Below are positions 45,200 to 53,858 of a stretch of 64,000 bases of DNA, piece by piece. Source of the stretch: Sphingobium sp. EP60837 (GTDB lineage: Bacteria; Pseudomonadota; Alphaproteobacteria; Sphingomonadales; Sphingomonadaceae); assembly GCF_001658005.1 (NCBI RefSeq), contig NZ_CP015986.1:1675501-1739500 (forward strand). Reading direction: 5' to 3'. The stretch's first letter is position 1; each line of letters starts with the position of its first letter. The position numbers were made by a program, and so were the translations under genes. Under the pieces are notes generated by a model. It made no database searches and was not told the origin of the DNA. It was given only the letters and a program-made list of their open reading frames with translations.

Positions 45200-46520
45200 G
45201 CTGACTGACGCTGCAATTCGAAAGGCGAAGCCTAGGGACAAGGACTACAAACTTGCCGATTCTGGGGGGTTGTATCTGTTCGTAACGAAAACCGGCCACC
45301 GCAGCTGGCGGCTCAAATACCGCTTCGCAGACAAAGAGAAGCGCCTCGTGTTGGGAAGCTACCCCGATCTGTCGTTGGTCGAGGCTAGGGGCATGCGGGA
45401 TGACGCCAAACGGATGTTACGAGACGGCCGCGATCCGGTGATCGAGGCGAAGAAGCGCAAGCTCGCCAACGTGGCTCAGATGGAGAACACGTTCGAGAAG
45501 GTGGGCAGGCAATGGTATGCCGATCAAGTAGCTCGTTGGAAACCTGTACATGCGGCCGATGTCATCAACAGTCTGGAGCGAGATATTTTTCCTGCCATTG
45601 GAGGGCTTCCCATAACCGACATCGACGAGCCCCTTCTCCTCGCCACACTCAAAAAAGTTGAAGCGCGAGGGTCTATTGAGACCTCTCATCGCTTACTCCA
45701 GCGGTGTTCAGCGATATTCAAATATGGCAAGGGTCTCGGTGCGTGCCGCGAGAACCCTGCCGCTGATATGAAGGTCAGCCTAAAGGCCGTTCCCCCTGCA
45801 CGCAGGTGGCCTGCGCTGACGGAGATGGATGAGATTCAGGCGCTGATTCGTGCCGTTGATCGCTCGGCCTCTCATCCGATTACCCGCCTCGCATCAAGAA
45901 TGATGGCGCTGACTGCTCAGCGACCAGGGATGATTCGAACCGCGCCCTGGAGCGAATTCGAGGGCATCGATTGGGATAAGCCAGATGAGCGTGCCGATAG
46001 GCCGCTGTGGCGTATCCCGGCTGCCCGGATCAAGCTCATGCTCGTACTCCGTGAAGATGAGGTGTTCGAACATATTGTCCCGCTTTCGCACCAAGCTGTG
46101 GAGGTTCTTCGTGTCGCCCGTCTTCTTTCGGGTCGCGGCCCCTTAGCGTTTCCTGGGGCGCGCAGCGGCTTGGAACCGTTGAGTGAAAATGCCGTCGGAT
46201 ATTTGTACAATCGGATCGGGTATAAGGGGCGTCATGTCCCGCATGGATGGCGTTCATCCTTTTCCACCACGATGAATGGCCTGGTGGAGCGATCGCACCC
46301 AGGTTCAGATCGTCTCCTGATCGACCGGCTCATTATCGACCTAATGCTAGCGCACATCCCGGCAGGGATGTCTGGTAGCGAACTCATCTATAATCGTGCG
46401 GCTTACATGGAGCGGAGAAGGGAGCTGGCGCAAAAATGGGCGGATCTAATTATGGAGGATCAACAGTCTGCTTCGGTGCTCTTGAGCGGCCCAAGGAGGT
46501 CTAGGGCTAACACACGTTGA
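45198..46520 (+). CDS. P4-type tyrosine recombinase/integrase
   Basis: Site-specific recombinase of the phage P4 family, 440 aa. An N-terminal arm-binding domain (DUF4102-like, LTDAAIRKAKPRDKDYKLAD onward) is followed by a core-binding domain (about 100-190) and the catalytic domain. Catalytic residues are R242 (TAQRPGMIR), H349 and R352 (HGWR), a second His in LAHIPAG, and the Tyr nucleophile, probably Y398 in IYNRAAY (Y403 also possible). It sits 153 bases after tRNA-Ser, pointing into the island. Length is somewhat above the 390-420 aa common for this group because of a polar C-terminal tail. Confidence 0.95.
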   Translation: MLTDAAIRKAKPRDKDYKLADSGGLYLFVTKTGHRSWRLKYRFADKEKRLVLGSYPDLSLVEARGMRDDAKRMLRDGRDPVIEAKKRKLANVAQMENTFEKVGRQWYADQVARWKPVHAADVINSLERDIFPAIGGLPITDIDEPLLLATLKKVEARGSIETSHRLLQRCSAIFKYGKGLGACRENPAADMKVSLKAVPPARRWPALTEMDEIQALIRAVDRSASHPITRLASRMMALTAQRPGMIRTAPWSEFEGIDWDKPDERADRPLWRIPAARIKLMLVLREDEVFEHIVPLSHQAVEVLRVARLLSGRGPLAFPGARSGLEPLSENAVGYLYNRIGYKGRHVPHGWRSSFSTTMNGLVERSHPGSDRLLIDRLIIDLMLAHIPAGMSGSELIYNRAAYMERRRELAQKWADLIMEDQQSASVLLSGPRRSRANTR

Positions 46521-46667
46521 GTGCGGTTAGGGGCAATCTTGGCGGCGAAGCATCTTCAATTTTTCGTGACGCGCAATGCTGCGCCACGTATAAGATGCTC
46601 CAGGCATTATATACGGTGCTTTATGTCCCCGGCGCAACGAATAATGCATCATATTCTATGCTTTCGA

Positions 46668-46724
46668 CACTAAAAGTAGTGCTAAGAGCTTTGAGCTTTG
46701 AAACGTTGGTCATATAATGTCCGT
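46668..46724 (+). promoter_or_regulatory. Candidate promoter and operator of the R-M-like operon (possibly leaderless)
   Basis: An inverted repeat cacta-aaag-tagtg (46668-46681) is followed by a tandem gagcttt repeat (46687-46700) containing a -35-like TTGAGC (46691-46696). Sixteen bases on is a perfect TATAAT (46713-46718). A start point 7-8 bases downstream falls at the ATG at 46726. This would give a leaderless mRNA for the DUF6471 gene. Predicted from sequence only. Confidence 0.55.
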
Positions 46725-46725
46725 C

Positions 46726-47070
46726 ATGACCAGCTATGATGATTCAGGTCCAGCGTCCATCTTCGATGACAGGGCCTGGGAAGAGACCGCAAAAAACATG
46801 CTGCGCGCCGAAATGATGCGCCGCGGCATTTCCTATGCGACTTTGGCTGAGATGCTTTCCGGCATCGGCGTCGGCGACAACGAGTTGAACGTGAAAAACA
46901 AGGTCGGCCGCGGCAAGTTCAGCGCTGTCTTCCTCTTGCAGTGCTTGATGGCGCTGGGTGTCGAGTGGATACAGGTCCCGAAGTCGCTTGATGAGGCATC
47001 CGGAAGGGGTGGTGCGCAGCATCTCGCGAAAGGCCCTCGCGCGCCAGGCGAAGGAGGGATGGCCAGATGA
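46726..47070 (+). CDS. DUF6471 domain protein, possible controller of the R-M-like operon
   Basis: Small protein, 114 aa, matching the DUF6471 family: KNMLRAEMMRRGISYATLAEML, then a short loop with GDNELNVKNKVGRGKFSAVFLLQCL, which has the layout of a helix-turn-helix domain. A basic, Gly-rich tail follows. I use ATG 46726; ATG 46717 lies within the TATAAT box and has no ribosome site either. The stop overlaps the next gene (ATGA). Position first in an R-M-like operon and a possible leaderless start recall C (controller) proteins of R-M systems, but the function is inferred. Confidence 0.75.
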   Translation: MTSYDDSGPASIFDDRAWEETAKNMLRAEMMRRGISYATLAEMLSGIGVGDNELNVKNKVGRGKFSAVFLLQCLMALGVEWIQVPKSLDEASGRGGAQHLAKGPRAPGEGGMAR

Positions 47071-47714
47071 TCAAGACCAGACAGCGAGTCATTGACCACG
47101 GGGAGGTGTTCACCGACGAACGTGAGGTGAATGCCATGCTCGACTTGGTCAAATCCGAGACGCAGAGGATCGACAGCAGATTCCTTGAGCCCGCCTGCGG
47201 ATCGGGAAATTTTCTGATCGAGGTCCTTCGTCGCAAGCTGAGCATTGTCGAGGAACGCTATGGGCGGGGACAACTCGAGTTCGAGCGATACTCTATTCTG
47301 GCACTTGGCTCGATTTATGGCGTCGACCTGCTGGAGGACAACGTATCTGAATGCCGTGACCGACTCTACGAATATTTCAACGACATTTACTCGCGCTACT
47401 TCGGCCCGGAATGCCGCGATGAATGTCGTTCCTCGGCAAGATATGTTCTGGATCGTAACATCGTTTGCGGTGACGCGCTCACGATGACGACCGTAGGCCG
47501 TCGACCCCAACCGATCGTCTTTTCGGAGTGGTCTCCGGTCAATGGCAGCCTCGTGAAGCGCCGCGATTACTCGCTGGCACATCTCTTGGTATATCAGCCG
47601 ATGGAAGGTCCCAGTCTGTTCTCCGATTTGGGGGAGGAGGCCTTTATCCCGAAGCCCGTCCGTGAATTCCCTCTGACTCATTACCTGAAGCTGGCTGAGG
47701 CTGAGCATGCTTGA
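47067..47714 (+). CDS. Methylase-like protein with SAM motif but no NPPY (N6-adenine type)
   Basis: Protein of 215 aa resembling the N-terminal half of an N6-adenine DNA methylase. The SAM-binding motif I is intact (FLEPACGSGNFLIEVL near residues 39-54), and motif II-like YGVDLLEDNV and GDALTM are present. Where motif IV (NPPY) should follow, the sequence reads PIVFSEWSPVNGS instead, so it is probably not catalytic alone. It overlaps the upstream DUF6471 gene by four bases and the downstream methylase by eight. It may supply the cofactor-binding part of a two-subunit enzyme together with the next gene product. Confidence 0.75.
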   Translation: MIKTRQRVIDHGEVFTDEREVNAMLDLVKSETQRIDSRFLEPACGSGNFLIEVLRRKLSIVEERYGRGQLEFERYSILALGSIYGVDLLEDNVSECRDRLYEYFNDIYSRYFGPECRDECRSSARYVLDRNIVCGDALTMTTVGRRPQPIVFSEWSPVNGSLVKRRDYSLAHLLVYQPMEGPSLFSDLGEEAFIPKPVREFPLTHYLKLAEAEHA

Positions 47715-49251
47715 GATCAACTACAATCCCGACGTCCTCAGCTGCCTGGCAAACTTAAGCAACGACGAGGTCTTCACACCGCCAGAGCTGGCGAACGAGA
47801 TTCTTGATCAGCTTCCAGCTAGCCTGTGGTCTGACAGCGGCGCTACTTTCCTCGATCCAGTTACCAAATCCGGGGTGTTTTTGCGCGAGATCGCAAAGCG
47901 CCTGATCGAGGGTCTGAAGGGGGAGTTCCCAGACGAGCAGGAGCGGGTCAATCACATCTTCAAAAACCAGCTGTACGGGATTGCTATCACCGAGCTCACT
48001 GCGCTTCTGGCCCGTAGATCGGTTTACTGCTCCAAGAGCGCAAACAGCCCCTTCTCCGCCTGCACCGACTTCGATGGTCCAGATGGCAACATCCGGTTTA
48101 GCCGGGTCGAGCACACATGGGATGGCAATCGCTGCAGATACTGTGGTGCTTCAAAATCCTTGATGGCGCGTGGCGATGATCTCGAAACGCATGCCTATAA
48201 ATTCATTCACACTGACAAACCCGAAGGCCTCTTCGACATGAAGTTCGACGTCATCATTGGTAACCCTCCATACCAACTCTCGGACGGTGGGCACAACGCA
48301 AGTGCGAGCCCAATATATCATAAGTTCGTGGAGCAGGCGAAGAAGCTCAATCCCTCTTATCTGATCATGATCATCCCAGCGCGCTGGTATTCCGGAGGTA
48401 AAGGCTTGGACGGATTTCGGGCTGAGATGCTGGCGGACAAATCTATCAAAAAGCTCGTCGACTACCCGAAGCTATATGACGCCTTCCCCGGCGTTAAAAT
48501 CCGTGGAGGGGTATGCTACTTTCTCCGCGACAAGAATTACCAAGGTCCGTGCGCGATTCAGACGATGTGGGACAACCTCCCGCTCGGTGATCCGATGGAA
48601 CGCCATCTCAATCAATACGACGTTCTGGTTCGGCGCAACGAAGCAATCTCGATCTTGGAGAAGGTTAAGGGGTTCAGGGAAAACGGGCAGCGGGAGGGCA
48701 CCTACGATACCGTGGTGTCCAGCTCAAAACCGTTCGGGTTCAGGACCAACTTCCATGGGCGGGCTTATCGACGTGGATTGGCCGATCCAGTGAAGCTCTA
48801 CGGATCACAGAAGGTCAGCTGGATTGATAGAGGCCAGGTCCAGCAGAATGCTGAATGGATCGATCAGTGGAAAGTGTTGATGTCTGCCGTGCAGGGAACC
48901 AGCGCTGCCATTGAATCGAAGTTCCTCAGCGCTCCCAAGATCATCGCCCCCGGTGAGGTTTGTTCGGAAACCTACAATGTGGCCGGCAGGTTCGACGACC
49001 GCGAATCGGTAGTACGCTGCGCGAGTTATCTTAAGACCCGTTTTGTCCGGTTCTTGGTCTCGTTGCGTAAAATTTCCGTCCATGCGTCCAAGGACGTCTA
49101 CAGCTTTGTGCCAGTGGTCCCCTTTGACCGTATGTGGACTGATGAGGCCCTCTATAATCGCTACGGCCTGACCGATGCCGAAATCGCTTACATCGAGGAG
49201 ACAGTGGCGCCGATCGAATTGGAACTCGATCTGGAGTCAGTCGATGCCTGA
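47707..49251 (+). CDS. Eco57I-like N6-adenine methylase subunit with degenerate SAM motif
   Basis: Methylase of 514 aa. The start ATG 47707 overlaps the preceding gene by eight bases. The motif I position reads FLDPVTKSGVFLREI (near residues 49-63): Thr-Lys replace the usual Cys-Gly, so SAM binding may be weak. The catalytic motif IV is intact (IIGNPPYQLSDGG, near 184-196). A CRYCG segment near 142-147 may be half of a zinc site. The C-terminal half (about 290-500) should be the target-recognition part. Annotation pipelines would call it an Eco57I-type methylase. It appears to complement the preceding subunit. Confidence 0.85.
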   Translation: MLEINYNPDVLSCLANLSNDEVFTPPELANEILDQLPASLWSDSGATFLDPVTKSGVFLREIAKRLIEGLKGEFPDEQERVNHIFKNQLYGIAITELTALLARRSVYCSKSANSPFSACTDFDGPDGNIRFSRVEHTWDGNRCRYCGASKSLMARGDDLETHAYKFIHTDKPEGLFDMKFDVIIGNPPYQLSDGGHNASASPIYHKFVEQAKKLNPSYLIMIIPARWYSGGKGLDGFRAEMLADKSIKKLVDYPKLYDAFPGVKIRGGVCYFLRDKNYQGPCAIQTMWDNLPLGDPMERHLNQYDVLVRRNEAISILEKVKGFRENGQREGTYDTVVSSSKPFGFRTNFHGRAYRRGLADPVKLYGSQKVSWIDRGQVQQNAEWIDQWKVLMSAVQGTSAAIESKFLSAPKIIAPGEVCSETYNVAGRFDDRESVVRCASYLKTRFVRFLVSLRKISVHASKDVYSFVPVVPFDRMWTDEALYNRYGLTDAEIAYIEETVAPIELELDLESVDA

Positions 49252-51727
49252 TCCGTTTTTTCCGCCTAAGCCCGACATCAATCCCAAAATTTACGCCTAT
49301 CGAGATAAGAGCCCTGCTTACGAAGGCATGCTCAAGGTCGGCTTTACGGCACGCGATGTCGAGAGCCGCGTAGCGCAGCAGTATCCGACCAAGCGCCCAG
49401 GTGAGTTGCCCTACGAAATCGTGCTCGAGGAGAGCGCGGTCTGGAATGATGGAGGCTCTTTCACCGACCGCGATATCCATCGTCAGCTTCGTAAAAAGGG
49501 GGTCCGCAATCCCGCGGGCGAATGGTTCAAGTGCAGTGTCGATGATGTCCGCGCCGCTGTCCTGGCGGTTCGTGAAGGCATCGACAACGAAGACAACCGG
49601 ACGCAGAACTTCAAGATGCGTCCGGAGCAAGCGGCCGCGGTGGAGAAGACCGTGCGGTATTTCACCAGCTTCAACGATGACGAAGGAAACCATACTCCGC
49701 ACTTCCTCTGGAACGCGAAGATGCGCTTCGGGAAGACGTTCGCTTCGTATCAGCTTGTGAAGCGCATGGGTTGGAACAAGGTGCTTGTGCTCACCTTCAA
49801 GCCGGCCGTGCAGAATGCCTGGGAAGAGGACCTCAAAGGCCACATCGACTTCGAGGGGTGGCAGTTCGTGTCACGGGGCGGCCTGTCCGAGGCTGAGGTT
49901 GATATATCCCGTCCAATCGTGTGCTTTGGCTCTTTCCAAGACTTCCTCGGCAAAAACTCCGTCGGCGGTATCAAGGCCAAGAACGAGTGGGTTCACGCGA
50001 CCAATTGGGACTGCGTGATCTTCGACGAATATCATTACGGCGCTTGGCGCGAGAGCGCGAAAGAATTGTTCGAAGCCGAGGATCGCAGGGAATTGGAATT
50101 CGCCCAAGGCGATGGTCTCGACTACTTCTCCGAGGAGAACATGCCGATCACAACGGGCGCATACCTGTATCTGTCAGGAACCCCTTTCCGCGCGATTGCA
50201 TCGGGGGAGTTCATTGAGGAGCAGATCTACAACTGGACCTATTCCGATGAACAGCGGGCGAAGGAGCAATGGGAAGGCGAAGACAATCCCTATGCCTCTT
50301 TGCCGCGAATGGTGATGCTCACCTACCAATTGCCTGATGCGATCCGGGAAATTGCCATGCAGGGTGAGTTCGACGAGTTTGACCTCAATGTCTTCTTTTC
50401 GGCCGAGGGCGAAGGCGATCAGGCACGTTTCAAATACAAGGACGAGGTTCAGAGCTGGCTCGATCTCATCCGCGGGTCCTACGAGGAAACTGCGATAGAC
50501 AATCTTCGGCTTGGCAACGAGCGACCGCCGATGCCGTTCTCAGACGTGCGCCTCCTGAATCTCTTGTCGCACACCTTCTGGTATCTGCCGTCCGTGGCAG
50601 CGTGCCACGCGATGAAGAACCTGATGTCCGAGCGCCAGAACCGCTTTTATCATGACTACAACGTGATGGTTTGCGCGGGTAGTAGAGCTGGTATCGGCGT
50701 GGCGGCGCTCCAGCCTGTCCTGGACGGCATGGAGGATCCGCTTAAGTCCAAGTCTATCACTTTGTCGTGTGGGAAGCTGACCACCGGTGTGTCCGTGAAA
50801 CCATGGAGCGGCATCCTGATGCTTCGAAACATCTCTAGCCCGGAGAGCTACTTCCAGGCGGCGTTTCGCGTGCAGACGCCCTGGGTCGTCCAGAATCCTG
50901 ATTCTGGGTCTCCATCCAGGCGGGAGATCGTCAAACAGGAATGCTACGTTTTCGACTTCGCACCCAACCGCGCGCTCAAGCAAGTAGCTGATTACAGTTG
51001 CCGTCTCAATGTGGACGAGACGAACGCCGAGAAGAAGGTCGAGGAGTTCATCCACTTCCTCCCTGTTCTGGCTTACGACGGCAGTTCCATGCGCCAGATC
51101 GACGCCGTCGGCGTGCTCGATATGGCGATGAGCGGGACGACAGCCACACTGCTCGCGCGGCGCTGGGAAAGCGCGTTGCTGGTGAACGTGGACAACAACA
51201 CCCTGCAGCGACTGATGAACAGCGACGCCGCCATGCAAGCGCTGATGAAGATCGAAGGCTTTCGTAATCTCAATCAGGAAATCGAGACGATCATCAACAA
51301 GTCAGAATCGGTCAAGAAGACGAGGGCCGAAGCCAGCGATCGTGATCTGACGGCAAAGGAAAAGAAGGAGCTCAGTGAGGAGGAGAAGGAATACAAGAGT
51401 GTCCGCAAGGAGATCCAGACGAAGCTGGTCAAGTTCGCGACGCGCATCCCGATCTTCATGTATCTCACGGATTACCGCGAAAAGTGCTTGCGTGACATCA
51501 TTACACAGCTCGAGCCAAGGCTATTTAAGAAGGTCACCGGACTGGGAATTCCGGATTTCGAACTCTTAGTCAGCCTGGGCGTCTTCAACAGCGGGCTGAT
51601 GAATGACGCCGTCTACAAGTTCAAGCGATATGAGGACGCTAGCTTGTCCTACACTGGACTTAATCGCCACGAGGGTGCGGACGTCGGCCTATACGACACT
51701 GTAATATCGGCGCACGAATTCGTCTGA
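49244..51727 (+). CDS. GIY-YIG nuclease-SF2 helicase fusion (restriction subunit)
   Basis: Effector-like protein, 827 aa. Residues 15-100 are a T5orf172-type GIY-YIG nuclease: IYAYRD, LKVGFTARD with R42, HRQLRKKGV, and the metal-binding Glu93 in GEWFK. From about residue 120 a superfamily 2 helicase follows: MRPEQ, motif I AKMRFGKT (K164), motif II DEYHYGAW, motif III YLSGTPFRA, and motif VI FQAAFRVQ. A charged coiled coil (EKKELSEEEKEYKSVRKEIQ) and a helical C-terminal domain complete it. ATG 49244 overlaps the methylase gene by eight bases. This combination points to ATP-driven DNA translocation and cleavage in a restriction or other defence system. Confidence 0.85.
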   Translation: MPDPFFPPKPDINPKIYAYRDKSPAYEGMLKVGFTARDVESRVAQQYPTKRPGELPYEIVLEESAVWNDGGSFTDRDIHRQLRKKGVRNPAGEWFKCSVDDVRAAVLAVREGIDNEDNRTQNFKMRPEQAAAVEKTVRYFTSFNDDEGNHTPHFLWNAKMRFGKTFASYQLVKRMGWNKVLVLTFKPAVQNAWEEDLKGHIDFEGWQFVSRGGLSEAEVDISRPIVCFGSFQDFLGKNSVGGIKAKNEWVHATNWDCVIFDEYHYGAWRESAKELFEAEDRRELEFAQGDGLDYFSEENMPITTGAYLYLSGTPFRAIASGEFIEEQIYNWTYSDEQRAKEQWEGEDNPYASLPRMVMLTYQLPDAIREIAMQGEFDEFDLNVFFSAEGEGDQARFKYKDEVQSWLDLIRGSYEETAIDNLRLGNERPPMPFSDVRLLNLLSHTFWYLPSVAACHAMKNLMSERQNRFYHDYNVMVCAGSRAGIGVAALQPVLDGMEDPLKSKSITLSCGKLTTGVSVKPWSGILMLRNISSPESYFQAAFRVQTPWVVQNPDSGSPSRREIVKQECYVFDFAPNRALKQVADYSCRLNVDETNAEKKVEEFIHFLPVLAYDGSSMRQIDAVGVLDMAMSGTTATLLARRWESALLVNVDNNTLQRLMNSDAAMQALMKIEGFRNLNQEIETIINKSESVKKTRAEASDRDLTAKEKKELSEEEKEYKSVRKEIQTKLVKFATRIPIFMYLTDYREKCLRDIITQLEPRLFKKVTGLGIPDFELLVSLGVFNSGLMNDAVYKFKRYEDASLSYTGLNRHEGADVGLYDTVISAHEFV

Positions 51728-51984
51728 TCCGGAGCGTGTGACCGCGATTGGTTTATCTGCTAGATAAGATTGGCGCCGGAATCGGACCTAGCGGTGGTGG
51801 ACCGTTTCGCTGCCTATAACTCTGGCTGGGAAATGCCAAAGAACAGCAATGAGTTTTTGACGAACCGCTATGGGTTCATCACGGACTACTTGAAAGAGGC
51901 CTTCCACTACCAGTTCAAGCATACCTACCGCTATGAGGCGGTGAACCGGCAAATTCACTATGGACAAAGAGCAATGATCGGAAT
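51728..51984. other. Intergenic stretch after the R-M-like operon
   Basis: About 257 bases. A 72-codon open frame (TTG 51770 to 51988) has an odd, aromatic-rich composition and could be a gene remnant, but no ribosome site or recognisable domain supports it. Otherwise nothing is seen. Confidence 0.35.
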
Positions 51985-52380
51985 TTAAATTTTTGGGCTT
52001 GAGCACCATGCATCTACTTCTTCCTCCCGCCACCCAGCGCAGTTCCAGGAGATATGAATTTGTGCCGGGAATGTTCCGGCTGCTATTTTATTGTACAACG
52101 TAGACCTTTTTAACCCTGTCCTGCGCATGACGTCAGGAAGGCGCAGGAATGTTGAATTGGATCCGCTCGTCGGCATCTTCGGTCCCGATGACGTCCCATA
52201 TGACATGCATATGGGAAGGATAGCGCAGATGAGGCCTGTCCGCTCTTTGGCCGGGAGATGGCTAAGTGCGTGTGCCAAGCTCGACACCAACTCCGCTACG
52301 TCGTCAGAATCGGCTCGGTGCGCGCGGATTGCTGCGCGAGCGGCGGACGATTGAGTATTTATTGCGCGGGCGTTGGTCAT
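51985..52380 (-). CDS. AlpA family phage-type regulator
   Basis: Protein of 131 aa with a C-terminal AlpA/MerR-type helix-turn-helix: FLRLPDVMRRTGLKRSTLY, then the wing region and WREEEVDAW near residues 115-123. AlpA proteins act as excisionase-like regulators of P4-type integrases. The N-terminal 70 residues (Ala- and Ser-rich) are not part of the domain. The wing has CAG where most members have a basic loop. The start at 52380 lies within the end of the 499-aa gene (77-base overlap); a shorter start is possible. It probably controls excision of this element. Confidence 0.8.
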   Translation of the reverse strand: MTNARAINTQSSAARAAIRAHRADSDDVAELVSSLAHALSHLPAKERTGLICAILPICMSYGTSSGPKMPTSGSNSTFLRLPDVMRRTGLKRSTLYNKIAAGTFPAQIHISWNCAGWREEEVDAWCSSPKI

Positions 52381-53803
52381 GGCTAACCTTAGGTTCGGCC
52401 ATGGCGCACTTCGCGGTAGATGATGGCAAATTTAATCCCAAGCGGTAGTCGGGCAGCAAATCCAGCTCTTGCACTCCCATCATGCCTATCGTGTCGGCGA
52501 GCGGCACAGTGCCTCGACTAATCGCACTTTTCATCGGGTAATCTCGCTTTGCATCTTTTAGCAGGGATATGCCGGCCACGTTGCCATCTTGCTCATGCGA
52601 TTTCATTTGTTTTAACAGAGCGAGAGCATCTCCGTTCGAGCTAAATCCTGTACCGGCTTGATCATCCTTCAGGATCAGTGTTCTAATAACGAAGAGAATT
52701 GCGGTGGCGTCCTTCTGCCTCTTGGCGGGGAGATCCGCTGTTAGCCATCCTTGAAAAGCGATCTCACGTCGATTTGCATTGATCGACGTCAGATCTCTTT
52801 TTCTTCTCGATAAGTTAATTAGCCGGTGAGCGGCAAAGGCGAGTTGAATGCCCGCGCTTACACCAAAAAAATAGGTAGATGCAGCTGTGCTTTTAAATCT
52901 ATCGCTTCCATGTCTCGGGGAAGCCTTAAAAGATGGATCGGCTTTCACTTGGACAAGGTATTCTTTCATCTCGAGGAAAAAGTCGTATAGCTCTTTGCTG
53001 ATATGACCGAAGCTCTCGTCGTGATCGACCTCGGAAATGCCTAGAGAACTTGCAGTTTGCTGCGCAAAGCTTTCATCGAATCTTTGAGCGAGCACGGGAG
53101 GTTGCCCCCGAAGCATTGGAAGCTCGTTAATTTTTCGTCTATTTTGCTCAAACCGATAGATATACGCATTGACGATGTCGGACACGAGGTCAAACGCAGC
53201 ACGTTCCGTCACGTCAGTATAGCCGAAAGGCAAAAATTTGCCAGCGTCCAACGCCACGGCTCGTGCTGCGATAAGTTGCATTTCGAACATCGAATAAAGC
53301 ACCAGCAGGTCCGCAGTGCATGAGGTCGCATGGACCAGATGTTTTCCAGCCAAGGCCGAAATTGCGATTGAATTTAGAGCGTCTTCTAAATTCCCGCTAA
53401 TTATATCGACAAATAGCAGCGGATCTTTTTCACGAATCTTGATAAGATTTGATGCCAATTCCGGTAGTTGAATCTTCAAAGCTTTAGCAACAAGGTCCCG
53501 GCCCTCCGCATGAGGGCAGGCACATAGCATGTGGTTCAAAACATTAATAATGTGGTCTTCGCTTTTGTCCTCAAGGCTGAGGGCGAGATCGCGTGGCATT
53601 CGGATGCGATGGTCCATCAGGTGTCCGATGGGTAAACTAGCGAGATCCGCTTCTGTGAACAGGCGAGCTAGATACTCTTGTCGGTCCATCCCATGCGTCT
53701 GGACCCGCAGCACGACGTCCTTAGCCAACGCGCGGATCATCTCCATGTCCACCGGTCCGCTTCCAAAGCCGCGCGGAAAAAAATCTGAAAGATCTTCGAA
53801 CAT
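52304..53803 (-). CDS. Hypothetical 499-aa protein of the island
   Basis: Unrecognised protein of 499 aa, mostly helical, with one possible hydrophobic segment (YFFGVSAGIQLAFAA near residues 300-314) and no signal peptide. Base composition is visibly lower in GC than the flanking genes, which suggests recent acquisition. The last 25 residues, in the alpA overlap, are rich in Arg and Ser and may not be conserved. A short intergenic region with two palindromes precedes it. No catalytic motif is visible. Given its place between two defence loci, it might be a defence or regulatory gene, but this is speculation. Confidence 0.6.
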   Translation of the reverse strand: MFEDLSDFFPRGFGSGPVDMEMIRALAKDVVLRVQTHGMDRQEYLARLFTEADLASLPIGHLMDHRIRMPRDLALSLEDKSEDHIINVLNHMLCACPHAEGRDLVAKALKIQLPELASNLIKIREKDPLLFVDIISGNLEDALNSIAISALAGKHLVHATSCTADLLVLYSMFEMQLIAARAVALDAGKFLPFGYTDVTERAAFDLVSDIVNAYIYRFEQNRRKINELPMLRGQPPVLAQRFDESFAQQTASSLGISEVDHDESFGHISKELYDFFLEMKEYLVQVKADPSFKASPRHGSDRFKSTAASTYFFGVSAGIQLAFAAHRLINLSRRKRDLTSINANRREIAFQGWLTADLPAKRQKDATAILFVIRTLILKDDQAGTGFSSNGDALALLKQMKSHEQDGNVAGISLLKDAKRDYPMKSAISRGTVPLADTIGMMGVQELDLLPDYRLGLNLPSSTAKCAMAEPKVSHDQRPRNKYSIVRRSRSNPRAPSRF

Positions 53804-53816
53804 GTATATTTGCTCC

Positions 53817-53858
53817 GGTGGATTGGATCCACCCCGTGGAGGAAGACCCTAAAGGTCT
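53817..53858. promoter_or_regulatory. Two small palindromes in a divergent promoter region
   Basis: ggtggat-tgg-atccacc (53817-53833) and agacc-ctaaa-ggtct (53844-53858) lie just upstream of the 499-aa gene, in the region shared with the divergent 150-aa gene. They may be regulator sites or a small terminator/attenuator hairpin. Inference. Confidence 0.4.

Noticed and set aside
46517..46717. 66-codon open frame upstream of the DUF6471 gene
   Set aside because: It starts within the integrase stop, covers an AT-rich promoter-like region with repeats, and has no family resemblance.
51770..51988. 72-codon open frame after the helicase gene
   Set aside because: TTG start without a ribosome site and no recognisable domain; at best a remnant.
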